Part shown: positions 1 to 9,800 of the stretch, piece after piece | Position numbering within the stretch: the first letter of the stretch is position 1 | Layout of the letters: the number at the start of each line of letters is the position of its first letter | Source of the DNA: Symbiodinium natans | Lineage: Eukaryota > Sar > Dinophyceae > Suessiales > Symbiodiniaceae | Reading direction: 5' to 3' | Length of the DNA: 64,000 bases | NCBI GenBank assembly: GCA_905221605.1 | Contig: CAJNDS010002071.1 | Location: 62,001-126,000 of the forward strand | Notes under the pieces: model-generated | Databases searched by the model: none | Seen by the model: only the letters and a program-made list of their open reading frames with translations | Told to the model about the DNA's origin: nothing | Translations under genes and position numbers: made by a program

Positions 1-230
1 CGTTTGGGAGTCAATCATGTATATCGGTTCCCCCCACTGGGCTGTTAGCCACTCGTCCAAGGCGTTCAGTGCTTGGGCTGCCATGGTTGCTTCTTCCTGC
101 ACCAGGAAGGGCACTAGCTGTGCCAGGATGTGTTTGGCGGTGGTGACAATGCTGGTGGCTTTCCCGGCCAACCTGTCGTGGTTGCTCTCGTGCCCCCCGG
201 TTGCTAGCCCCAGCACGTCCACCGGGTGGG
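1..230 (-). pseudogene. Broken coding module, copy 1 (family not recognised)
   Basis: Read on the minus strand, this stretch gives a continuous peptide containing VDVLGLATGGHESNHDR, then AQLVPFLVQEE, then ALNALDEWLTAQWGEPIY, before it leaves the window. The same order of motifs recurs about 1.2 kb away in copy 2, so both were once protein-coding and derive from one ancestor. The two copies now sit in different reading contexts, separated by CT microsatellites. I do not recognise the family. The acidic and proline-rich surroundings and the nearby reverse transcriptase fragment make a structural (gag-like) part of a retroelement possible, but that is inference. It could equally be a duplicated host exon. 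Confidence 0.35.
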
Positions 231-248
231 TGGGTCGAGTGCCTGGGT

Positions 249-283
249 CTCTCTCTCTCTCTCTCTCTTCCTTCCTTCCGCAG
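249..283 (+). repeat. (CT)n tract ending in a CAG acceptor-like site
   Basis: About 20 bases of CT are followed by TTCC repeats and then CGCAG at 279-283. The polypyrimidine run directly against CAG has the shape of a plus-strand 3' splice site. No convincing exon was identified downstream. Confidence 0.6.
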
Positions 284-322
284 CACTTGACCCTCCCGAA
301 GGAAGACCGCCCTAATGGGCGT

Positions 323-323
<1 letters not shown>

Positions 324-405
<82 letters not shown>

Positions 406-431
406 CTGTCTCTCTCTCTCTCTCTCTCTCC
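324..431 (+). repeat. (CT)n microsatellite
   Basis: Nearly pure CT dinucleotide for about 108 bases with one short interruption near 401-409. The long Ser-Leu or Arg-Glu open frames across it are artefacts of the repeat. Confidence 0.97.
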
Positions 432-953
432 TGCACGCGTAGCCCCCCCCCAAGGTAAGGCTGCCCCAAGGGGCGCGCGAAGTCCAAGGGTCCGTCTGAG
501 TGGGAGGTCCGCGGTTTTCGCGACCCCCAAACTTTTCGCACCAGGAGTGTGGTTTTCTCCGTGTATGAACCAATGCGCTGAAGCCCCCCTAATGCCCCTT
601 CATGCCCCCCATAATCCCATAAAGTATTTCCAGGTCCCCCACTCTGTTCCTCCTGTGCCAATTGTGCCAACTGTGGGCTTGAAGCGGAAATTCCCGGCCA
701 TGGCGTGTTACGGAGTGGCTTGGAGGGCTGCTCCTTGCCTTCAATGCGCATCAACACGCTCCTCCCACGAGAGCTGGACGCTTGCCGGTAGTTCTTGGCT
801 TCCCGGATAGTGACAAGAGAACAGAGCCCAGTGGCACCCCCGTGGTCCAGCTTGTGGCTTCCCCCGCAAACTCTTAGTTCCGAGCGGGTTCCCCCACACT
901 GTGCCTGGAAATGGTGGGCTAGTATGGTACATTTGGTATCTGCAACTACGGTC

Positions 954-1400
954 TTAGTCGCTACTTGCTCCATCATGTGTTCTGCGTCTTCTGGAGTCGA
1001 TATCTGGTAATCGGGGACTCCCCATTGGCCACGGTGCTTCCTCTGGCGTAGTTTCCCCGGGTGGTGGGGATGTGAACTCTTCGGTGGGTTCCCCCAATCT
1101 CCCCAGCGTGGCGTTTGTGCGGTGGGGTGGGTGAGGTGCGGGTGGTGGTGTACGGTTGGGGTGGGGGGGGTAATGGTGTCTGGTGTGGTGAGTGCGGCCC
1201 CCTTGCTCTTGACGAAATTCGTCAAGTGCTATCATGGCTTGGGTGGCGAGGAAGGGGACTAGTTGCGCCAGTAGTCCCCGAGCTTGGACTTTGCGGTCGT
1301 CATGGCCAGGGGGTGATGGGTGTTGCGGTCTGTCCATGTTACTTTCTGTGCCCCCTTTGTCAAGCCCCAGGACGTCTGCCGGGTGGGTGGTCTGTATGTG
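954..1400 (-). pseudogene. Broken coding module, copy 2 (paralogue of copy 1)
   Basis: The minus strand encodes VLGLDKGGTESNMDR, then LLAQLVPFLATQAMIALDEF, matching copy 1 in motif order. It continues into a proline- and histidine-rich segment (about 1060-1220) that copy 1 lacks within the window. A QWGVPDYQ motif at about 1000-1025, in another frame, matches the QWGEPIY of copy 1, so a frameshift or intron separates the two parts here. Conservation of peptide rather than only DNA between the copies implies past selection. The function is unknown. The frame breaks suggest decay or unrecognised introns. Confidence 0.35.
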
Positions 1401-1713
1401 TAATGGTTGTGGTGCGGTGACTTCTGGGGGTGGGTCGGAAGGTGGTTGGGACCAGCCTGGTGCTTCAAGGACGGGCATGCGCGCATCTCGCGCTTGTTTT
1501 GTGTGTGTGTGAGGATTTCCCTGATTGCCGATTGGAGCTGTTGCTGCTCTCGCCGGGTGTTGTGGTCTCGGGGGGGGAGCGTTGCCTGGTTCGGTTGCCG
1601 AAGGAGCCCTTCCGCTAGCTCCAGGCTGACTTGGGCTGCCACTTCTCCTCCCCCCAGACTTGCCAATCCGCCACTCTCCACCACCTGCCCCATTCGCTGG
1701 ATGCCCGTCTCTC

Positions 1714-1815
1714 TCTTCTTCTTCTTCTTCTTCTTCTTCTTCTTCTTCTTCTTCTTCTTCTTCTTCTTCTTCTTCTTCTTCTTCTTCTTCTTCTTCTTCT
1801 TCTTCTTCTTCTTCT
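1714..1815 (+). repeat. (TTC)n microsatellite
   Basis: About 34 uninterrupted TTC/CTT triplets. They translate as poly-Ser, poly-Leu or poly-Phe on plus and poly-Glu or poly-Arg on minus; these frames are not genes. Confidence 0.98.
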
Positions 1816-1846
1816 GCTGCTAGGCATGAGGGGCGCAAGCACCCCC

Positions 1847-1980
<134 letters not shown>

Positions 1981-2000
1981 GCAAGTCCAGTCCCCCATAG

Positions 2001-2413
2001 ACAATGGATTCTCTCATGTTACAGCAAAGACAGTAGCACTGATTGCGCTCACTTTTGCCTCCACCTGCACGACTGTGTTGGCTCCGACGGTCGCTCGAAG
2101 CGAACCCGGAGCACGAAAGCACCATTTCAAACGGCGCGCTTGAACGATGAAGTCGTCAGGGCGGGTGAGGCGGGAAAGCAAAAGAAACCTCGGCGAGCCT
2201 TTCTATACGGGCGACGGCTCGAGAGGTAACACTCGATCATCAATTGTCAATGCCTGCACACGTGCAAGCCCGGACAATGGATTCTCTCATGTTACAGCAA
2301 AGACAGTAGCACTGATTGCGCTCACTTTTGCCTCCACCTGCACGACTGTGTTGGCTCCGACGGTCGCTCGAAGCGAACCCGGAGCACGAAAGCACCATTT
2401 CAAACGGCGCGCT
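2001..2413 (+). repeat. 140-bp exact direct repeat, two copies 273 bp apart
   Basis: Bases 2001-2140 and 2274-2413 are identical as read, from ACAATGGATT to ACGGCGCGCT, separated by 133 bases of unrelated sequence. The identity means a recent duplication. On the minus strand each copy can encode an open segment containing ATVGANTVVQVEAKVSAIS ending in TGA, so it may have copied the end of a coding or retroelement region that lies directly downstream of the RNase H fragment. Confidence 0.9.
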
Positions 2414-2429
2414 CTACGGATCCACCCAC

Positions 2430-3513
2430 CGCGCGCCATTTCCCCAACTTCAGAGTGCGGTGTCGGTCGCTTGAAGCTTGGTTGCCAACTGCTGAAAATT
2501 CCACTGGTCCAGCGAAACCGGAGTCTGCTGAAGTCGTAGTAGCACTGGCCAGGCTTTGTTGAAGTCGGGCTCGATCCATCTGCACCCCAGGGCCTGCGCG
2601 ATGTCGAACTGTCCCCGGGATATCTCGTCGGAGTTGCTGGTGACCCTTTGGAAGTGCACTTGCCAAGACTTCTCAGCTGCCCAAATCCAGAAGGCTCCGA
2701 TGAGCCACGAAAGGCCCGCATTCTTGGAGGATCCTCTTGCTAGCGCGCGCTCGGCCGCGACGTTGTCGACGAAGCAGACGATAGCCAGTAGATGTAGTCC
2801 CTGGACGAACATGCCATCCGCAATATGGGTTCCGGGACCTGGGCCCGGAAGCACGCTCGCTCACCTGTCGCCCCGAAGAAAACCGCGCCCCATCCATTGG
2901 TCAAGTTCCGGAGCTCGTGTAGAGGAGGTCCCTGACGCGCCCACTGGTTGGCACACATGCGCTGGTCGTGAAGAGTAAGGAATGCGTCCGCATACAGGAC
3001 CGCCGCTTTGTAACGAAGTGCCCGCGTCAAGGTAGGCACGAAGCGTGGTCGTAGCCGAGGGAGCAACTCGAGTAGGAGCAAGAAACTCGCCCGAAGAGCC
3101 GCCGAGAGGGGTGCATCACCCCCTGGTCCACTGTGCTGGCGCTTGTAAACAGCTCGAAGTAGCGCCTGTCCTGCCTTGCCGAAGAGCCCGGAGCATACGA
3201 AAGCAAGCTTGCCCGCTAGCTTAGCGGCCACTGGCGTCGAGCAGAGGCCCCGACGAAGGCAATCACGGATGGCCTCCGTCACCTTGCGGACCCGCTCGGT
3301 CCCGGGGCTGGCCCATGCACCATCACTGGTCAGCTGCCACTGCACTCCCAGCAAGGTATGCTCCCTCGCAGGCGGCTTCTCTTTGGCCTCCTTCATACGG
3401 TATCCAAGCGTGGAGTGGAACCGTTTGAACGCCACGAAGCCTGTGACCCGCGCTGAAACACCTTTAGTTGCTCGGCACCGGTACAGTACAGGGTGACCGC
3501 GGCAGCAGCGCAA
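2430..3513 (-). pseudogene. Reverse transcriptase/RNase H fragment of a DIRS-like retroelement, frameshifted
   Basis: The minus strand from 3513 gives RT thumb/connection-like sequence (LGYRMKEAKEKPP, TLLGVQW, AAKLAGKLAFVCSGLFGKAG). It is followed by the start of an RNase H fold with YADAFLTLHD at about 3000 and GWGAVFFG at about 2900. The frame then changes near 2830-2860, where DYIYWL in one frame meets CFVDNVAAERALARG, FHRVTSNSDEISRG and KAWPVLLRLQ in the next. These carry the remaining acidic RNase H positions (FVDN, SDEISR). The palm domain with the catalytic YxDD box was not found upstream, so the element is 5' truncated as well as frameshifted. The pattern fits the DIRS/tyrosine-recombinase RT-RH lineage; no recombinase was seen. 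Inactive copy. Confidence 0.75.
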
Positions 3514-3639
3514 AGATACTTGAGTTTCATGTCGCTCGGTTGATATCGCAAATGGAAAGGACCAAAAAGGCTTGCGAGAAAAGTCAATCTGGAATTTGGT
3601 TTCAGAGAAATGTCCGGAACATGTCTAGACAAGCCCAGA

Positions 3640-4500
3640 AAATCTAGAAATAAGTCTTCGGTAAGAGTTTCCAGCCGGGGGGAAGGGACGTAGCAAGAAG
3701 AATTTGCCCGAGACTGTCTACATTAGGCAACTCCTCAGAAGTAGGCTGAAGAAAAGTCTAAAGAAAGTCCCGAAGATTGTCTCCGGAAGGGGGTGAGGCA
3801 GCCGGGTCACAATTCTTTAGACGTGTTCGACTTTCCTTTGCTCGAAAAAGTCGTTAACAGTCAGAAAGTCTCGGGGAGCCCCATCCACCCTCACCCCCTT
3901 CCGAAGAAACTTCCTCTAGACTTTTCCAGACTTCATTGAAGACTCTCTTGAGGACTGGTTGGAGACGGTTTTAGACATTTTGAGAACCCGTTTTTGAAGA
4001 GAACCTTCTTGAGCCAGGTTCATAGAAGTAGCTAGGGAAGCCAACCACAGAACTTTAGTTTCTTTACTCCCGGTTGCTCCGTCGGGCATTTTTCCCATAG
4101 GCAACCCACTACATGCTGGTGGTGAATTGCGTTCTGGTTTCCACGTCCGTTTAAAGCCCTCTCCCAATCCCCCAATAAACGATCGGGCGTCATGTGGACA
4201 AAGCGGCTTTAAGTCCATAAGCCCAAAAGTATTCGAAGAATCGAAGCCCGAACACAAACATTGAACTCCATGCCGACCTATATGATTCGGGATCGTGCGT
4301 AAGGCTTGATGTCCATCACTGCAGCTACTAGTAAGGCGAAACAGTGACAGCTGCATGGGCTGCTCAACCCTGACCCCGCTTTGACATTGGGGATGGCCAT
4401 GGGTCGTATCTAACCTTGGGAGGGCACGCCTGCTTGATATGCAACCTGTTGCAGAATTATCCTTGCGGTGTAGACTGACCCGCAAACAACTGCCCTGTTT
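3640..4500. other. No gene recognised
   Basis: The region is rich in AGTCTAGA/AAGTCT-like words and holds the inverted repeat above. A 189-codon open frame covers 3916-4485 on minus, but I recognise no motif in it and see no splice or start context that makes it convincing. Confidence 0.4.
3784..3903. repeat. Inverted repeat, 15-bp perfect core arms
   Basis: CGGAAGGGGGTGAGG at 3784-3798 is exactly complemented by CCTCACCCCCTTCCG at 3889-3903, and weaker similarity extends outward. A third G-rich relative lies near 3672-3690. The 90-base spacer contains no gene. It may be the remnant of a small foldback element. Confidence 0.6.
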
Positions 4501-4507
4501 CAGCTCA

Positions 4508-5000
4508 GGCCTTGTGGAGCTTGCTTTTCATGGTGCTGCATGAGTCACCATTGAGGTTGGCAGTCAACAGCTCTGTGATGTACCGCTGTCCTTCAGGAAA
4601 CCGGAAGCACAACCTTTCAAATCGATCAGGCCGCATGCATCGGTGAGTGTGCCATGTGCCTTCTCGCAGCTCCAGGAGCTTGGCCTCAAGACTTAAGCGG
4701 TGCTCGGCCAGAAGATGCCGCATCCACTGGTGTAGGTCCGCCTCTCAGTCTCAAACTCTCGAATCTGCGGAACACTGTAAATACTCAACGAATCAATGTG
4801 TCTTACTGTGTCTTCACAGACCTTGCGTAAGCTGGACACCGCCAACAAGACTTCTGCACGTCTCAACGGACTGTACCAAAAAGATCTCATACAGAGAGAC
4901 GAGAGACGTTGTTGCGGAAATGCTCATCAGTGAGGCAAATCTCCCCACAAGTGCACGATGACGGTCACCCAGCCAATCTTGTTTCCGATTCTTACGGTAC
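4508..5000 (-). pseudogene. Coding-like segments of an unknown protein, probably frame-broken
   Basis: Minus-strand peptides read RKVCEDTVRHIDSLSIYSVP and QIREFETE (about 4830-4745). The reading then continues one base out of frame as HQWMRHLLAEHRL, KLLELREGTWHTH and RFEGLCFRF-like sequence ending TELLTANLNGDS (about 4735-4530). The sense of the peptide is continuous across the shift, so a single-base frameshift (mutation or assembly error) is the simplest reading. An earlier segment, SLYEIFLVQSVETC at about 4860, may be a further exon. The family is not recognised. Confidence 0.3.
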
Positions 5001-5090
5001 CCCACTGTGGTTTTTGCAGCGGCTGGTCGCTGTATTCCAACGAATCAACCGCTGCCATGTTGCTAGTACATGGAAGGACGCATGGAGATC

Positions 5091-5480
5091 AATCCGCCGA
5101 GGCCTCGGGCCGAAGCTGTATAGGTTGTCAGAACGTTGAAGCCCCGCCCCCCCCCCCCCCCTCCACCCGCCGGCCCCCGCCCCCCCCCCCCCGCCCCCCG
5201 CCCCCGCTTGACACTGCCACGGCCCCCCACCCCTGCCCCCCGGCTTTTGCCTGACGAACCTTGAACCCTAAACCCAAAAACCCTAAACCCAAACCATGAA
5301 CCTTGAGCCCTAAGCCCTCAACCCGAAACGAACCCCAAACCATAAACCATAAACCCGGAACCCTAAACCCTAAACCCAACCCTTGTTGCTTGGGGTCCAG
5401 CGACTTGGGCGCTGCGCAATCACCATGCTCACGCGGATGCGCTGGGCCGGGCCGAGGCGGGTCGCGTAGCGTTAAAATTA
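5091..5480 (+). repeat. Dispersed repeat with telomere-like core, copy A
   Basis: It begins AATCCGCCGAGGCCTCGGGCC (containing the 12-bp palindrome CCGAGGCCTCGG). A cytosine-rich run follows at about 5144-5200, then degenerate CCCTAAACCC units at about 5255-5380, and it ends with a conserved unique tail finishing GCGTTAAAATTA. The whole architecture recurs in the same orientation at 40826-41314 with near-identical ends, while the C-rich middle differs in length. The core matches the plant/dinoflagellate TTTAGGG telomere unit. No flanking target duplication was convincing. Confidence 0.85.
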
Positions 5481-6850
5481 GAGTTGCTTTTGCTCTTCGT
5501 ACAAGTACAACTGGCAAGTAGAAATACTATTGTTTTGCTTGCAGCAACTGCTACGCTTACAGCACTGTCGCCAAAAACTCAGGCAGCTTCTTCTGCGGGG
5601 CTGCGCAATTCACTTCATTGAAAACTTTCCCTCCCGCCACAGACGTGCCACCTTGAGCGTGACCCTTGAACGAAAGGCTTGCAGCTTGCAGCTTGCCTCC
5701 TCCGCATCTCCATTGTGCATGGCCCTCGGCCGCGGTGCTATGAGATCTATGAGGCTCGCTGCAACATCACTTCTAGCCCGCCTACAGTCTGCGCATTCTG
5801 AACAGGGAGGCAAGACCAGCCGGGTTACGAAGTTATGGCTTTGCTGAGGTCCAGACAAGGGCGCTGCAACATCTCGCTCTGTAAGCGGCATGCTAGGTGC
5901 TTTTTGCACGCTGTATTTGTGCTTCCAGTAAACTATCCTTGTTTGGTTTTGTGGTTAGCGGCTCATAGCTCCGCTGATAGCTCCGCTGAGCATGCTGAAG
6001 GTGCACTTCAACTCTCTCTGATGCTGGGCAAGGTTTAGCACGTATCGGCAGGGCTATGCCCCTCTACGAGGGCCTGTCTATTGCTTGGACGGCTTGGAGC
6101 TATGGCCTGGTATCCAGTTGTTTTCAAGCCGACTTGGTGCTGAGGAGACTGACCCTTGCCAACAATCCGCAATGCGCAACTGAAGCAAAAGCAACTGCCT
6201 GATTGAATGAGCTCTGTCAACACACCTCTTTGTTCCACATGCCGGCGGGCGACCTCTACGTGTTTCGGAGAGGTGTGGGAGGTTCGTTAACAGGCCGTCT
6301 TGGCCCAGGGAGGTTTCTCACGCTTTTGGAGAAAGGCCGTCCCGTTCACAAGATACTTACAGGTAAATGTCTGCCGACACCCGGGTGGCGCCAGAGAAGC
6401 CTTGTCTGTTGTCAAACAAGGGTAAACCAGACCACCAAAATCCTCGCGCGTGCGTGCGCGAAGCGTCTGCGAGGCGTTCACAAGTGTCGCGTGACGACTG
6501 TGTAGTTGCGGAAGCCTTTACATTGTACATCATCTCGTGATGTCTTCGCGAGCGTCGCGGAGCGGCTGTCGTTGCGCAATCCTTGTGTGTTGGCATCGTT
6601 TCGAGTGATGGTGCGCGTCGCGCAAAGGCTGCACTCTTAGTAGTTGCAGGAGCCTGCATTTCGAGCCTTTCGCGATGTGTTTGTGTACATCACGTGGCGG
6701 CTGTAGTTGCGACGATGTGACACATGAGCTGGAAGGCCACAAACTTCGGGGTAGCAAGCGTGATAGACACGGCGAGATCGACACTGGGCACTCGGTCATG
6801 GACCGACTCCCCTGGATTCACAGATCAAGGGCACACTGCCCAAAGACAAG
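5481..6850. other. No gene recognised
   Basis: Short open frames on both strands only. A minus-strand stretch near 5610-5800 (containing SLIDLIAPRPRAMHNGD) has somewhat protein-like composition, but no splice boundaries or family support. Confidence 0.3.
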
Positions 6851-6857
6851 ACACAGA

Positions 6858-9800
6858 CTATGCCCTTTCGGATCTGTCGAAGGCATGCTTTTCTTGAGCC
6901 GGATCGATGTACTGATTCGACATGATGATGCCGGCACACCCAAGCCCGCCAAACAAACTCCATGCATGTATGTCATGCAGATGGGCGGTAGCCTTGTCCA
7001 CTCTTGGAACGTATAGGGTCGTAGTGTACCACGTTCCACTACCAGAACGTACGAAATTGTCGATTATGGCATGTGCGGCCATAACGTATTCCGCTCCTGG
7101 ATGTAGGCAATTCTGCAAAATGCTGCAAAAATGTTGGCCCGGAAACACACGAAAACGGCACGAATCAAGGGTGGTAAAACGTACGAAAACGTCTCACATT
7201 GTCACACAAATCACACGCGACTGTATGGTTGTTGCGGTATTCCACACCTGCAACGTACAGGGCGAACTGCGAACATCGAAGATCCGCAACGCTATGGAGT
7301 TCCAAAGTGGTATAGTATTGGGTTGAGGTATGCACCCGGCGCCCGCGGTCGGTAGCGCAGCCCTTGTTTTGGGCCTTGATTCAATTTATCATCAGACTCT
7401 TGCCTGTTGGTTTCCGGCTTCGGGGGTCGTACGTGTACTTTTTGGTTTCTGCAGTTGGGCGAAACATGTTTCGGCATTTCATGGCATTTGGCGCTGTTTC
7501 CAAGGTTGGCCGCGTGCGTCTGCGTTGTACGCTCCTCCTCCAGTTCAGAACTGTTGTCGTTCTGAGGCCAGAGTCCTGTGTGCACACTCCTCGCGGACAG
7601 CACTTTTGGCTTCGAGATCGTGCTCTCGCCTCGGTTCTATTCGCATACCCCTCGTTGAGTGCAGAACTGTTGCCATTTTTGGGCCGGGGATCGTGCTCTT
7701 GGCGATGTGCCTTCGTCATGGTCTTACACTGTTTGGGGTCTACGCCTACGCCGCAGACTATGTGAAAGCCCACTGAACTTCGAACATTGAGATATTCAGA
7801 AGAGACTTGTGCTCTGTAAGGAGCTGCACTCAGTCTGAGCGTGGGAAGAGTCCATACACCTGACAGCGCTGTGTGATCTGTGAAAGGCCGGTGAGTTCAC
7901 ATGACATCCGCGACAGGCCTTGTAGTCTCCGGGTGCTGGGCTGCAGTCGCTCGGTTTTGGCCCTCAGGCCCCGTGTGACTCCGTTCTTCACAGGTGACGA
8001 TGTGGCATGGCATGTGGCTCGTCCGTGTGGTAGTCTTGACATGAACTTGGACACAGGCCGGAGCTTGCGCTCTTTGGCCGCATCTTGCCACCCTTCAAAT
8101 TCTTGCCTCAAGTCAACCACTTACAAATCGCTACCTACATGCATGTACTCATACTGTCATACAGCCGTGCATCACAAGGAACAGAATGCCACAGACTATC
8201 AGCTATGGAAGTGACGATCTGAACCGCACTTATGTCGAAACGTTGCCATCAGGGTCTTTCGAGAGACTGCACCGCAACCTGATGAATCCGCAGGATCAAT
8301 AGAAGCTGAACGACTACCGTACCCAAACACAAATAAACCCAAGCCTGTTTAGGCCCGTGGCTTCGGAAGTCTGTTGCGTAGTCACCTGGTCCAGGGCCTT
8401 GCAACAGCCGGTCGCCCATGCTGACAACATAAGCCAAGCATGACCAAGTGCAATGAGAACGAATTGAATGATGAAATATACCATCAAACCGAACCGACAT
8501 GAAGCGAACCGTCCCGATCCGTCGTTAGCACACCACCAAACTGGAACCATTACCGCATTTGTTCAGCAGCCTGTCATCTCTGGAACCGCATAACCGCTGT
8601 GTTTCATTCTCAAGGACCCTCCACAGCTTGGTTTCAGAAACAGTTGGGCCAGACAATGAAGTCCAGTCTGAAACTGTTGTACTCCCTTTCGGGTGCCTGG
8701 CAAAGAGGAGGCGGTCCGCGGGGGAGTCCAATACTCAGTGTGTTGTAACCACAAATTGGAGATTTCCCAAATTTCCCAAATTTCCCAATTGAACACTTGA
8801 ACTCTCCACTCCGGGGCCGACTGTCCGCTTGCCATCGCTTGCCACCACTGTCCCGAGTTGCAAAGTGTCCCGGTGAAAGACGGGAGCCCACCCCTCAAAC
8901 AATTGTAGTAGAACCCTGAATAGAACGAACTGCATCTCTATGCTGAGTCTACGCTATGCAGCGGAGCCTTCTGCATGATCTGATGGCCGCAAGCGAGGGG
9001 CAGTGCCGAACACACAGCTCCTGGTGCGCCCTGCCGAAGCAGCTGTCAAATTCAGGTCCAGCTGTATGGAATGCCAGTCAGTGTATATACACAGCCTAGC
9101 AAGGTTCTGAGAAGCACGTGTTCGTTGCTAAGTGTTGCTAACATCTGCTACCAATAATAATACTCCATGCACACATGACAGATGTGAAGCTCTTTTCTCC
9201 AGCAGGCTCAAAGACCTTTCGCAATCGATCTCTTTGAAGCGTGAGACGTTCCACACACTGAGTGGTGAGATGGTGGTCGGCGTCGGGAGCTGCAGCTGAA
9301 GAAGGAACAAGTTTGCAGGCAATGCCAGTCGCATTGCACACCTGTAGTTTTTTTACAAATGGCATCTTACGGCACCCAACTCGAGGCATTCTTGCTAACC
9401 TTGCTACTGCTGGCAGATGTTGGTGCAAGACGTCTACATGTTCTTTTGCACCTGCTGCCATGAGAAGCCGCTGCTGATACGCGAGACTCGGATGACTGAC
9501 AGAAGCAGTGCCTCCTCGTGGCTATAAACCGACTACTGATTATTTGACTTGCTTTGATGACTTGGGAGCGTGTGATGAGCTCGGGAAGAGTGGCACTCAG
9601 GTGTCAATGCTACACGTGTGTGTGTGTGGCTAAGCTAGTGAGACATGCGATCCTCTCCTCAAAGGGCAGGCTTGTTTTGCTCCTTGCAAGTGGGGCTGTT
9701 CTGTACATCAGCAGTTCAAACGTCCTTATTGAAACCCAGCTCGTCCAGAAGCAGGTCCTTCAATCGCTGGAAAGTCCTCTCGTTTCCAGCCGATTTCAGA

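Noticed and set aside
3916-4485. 189-codon minus frame as a gene
   Set aside because: No recognisable motif, no start or splice context, and the 3' part is AAGTCT-type repetitive DNA.
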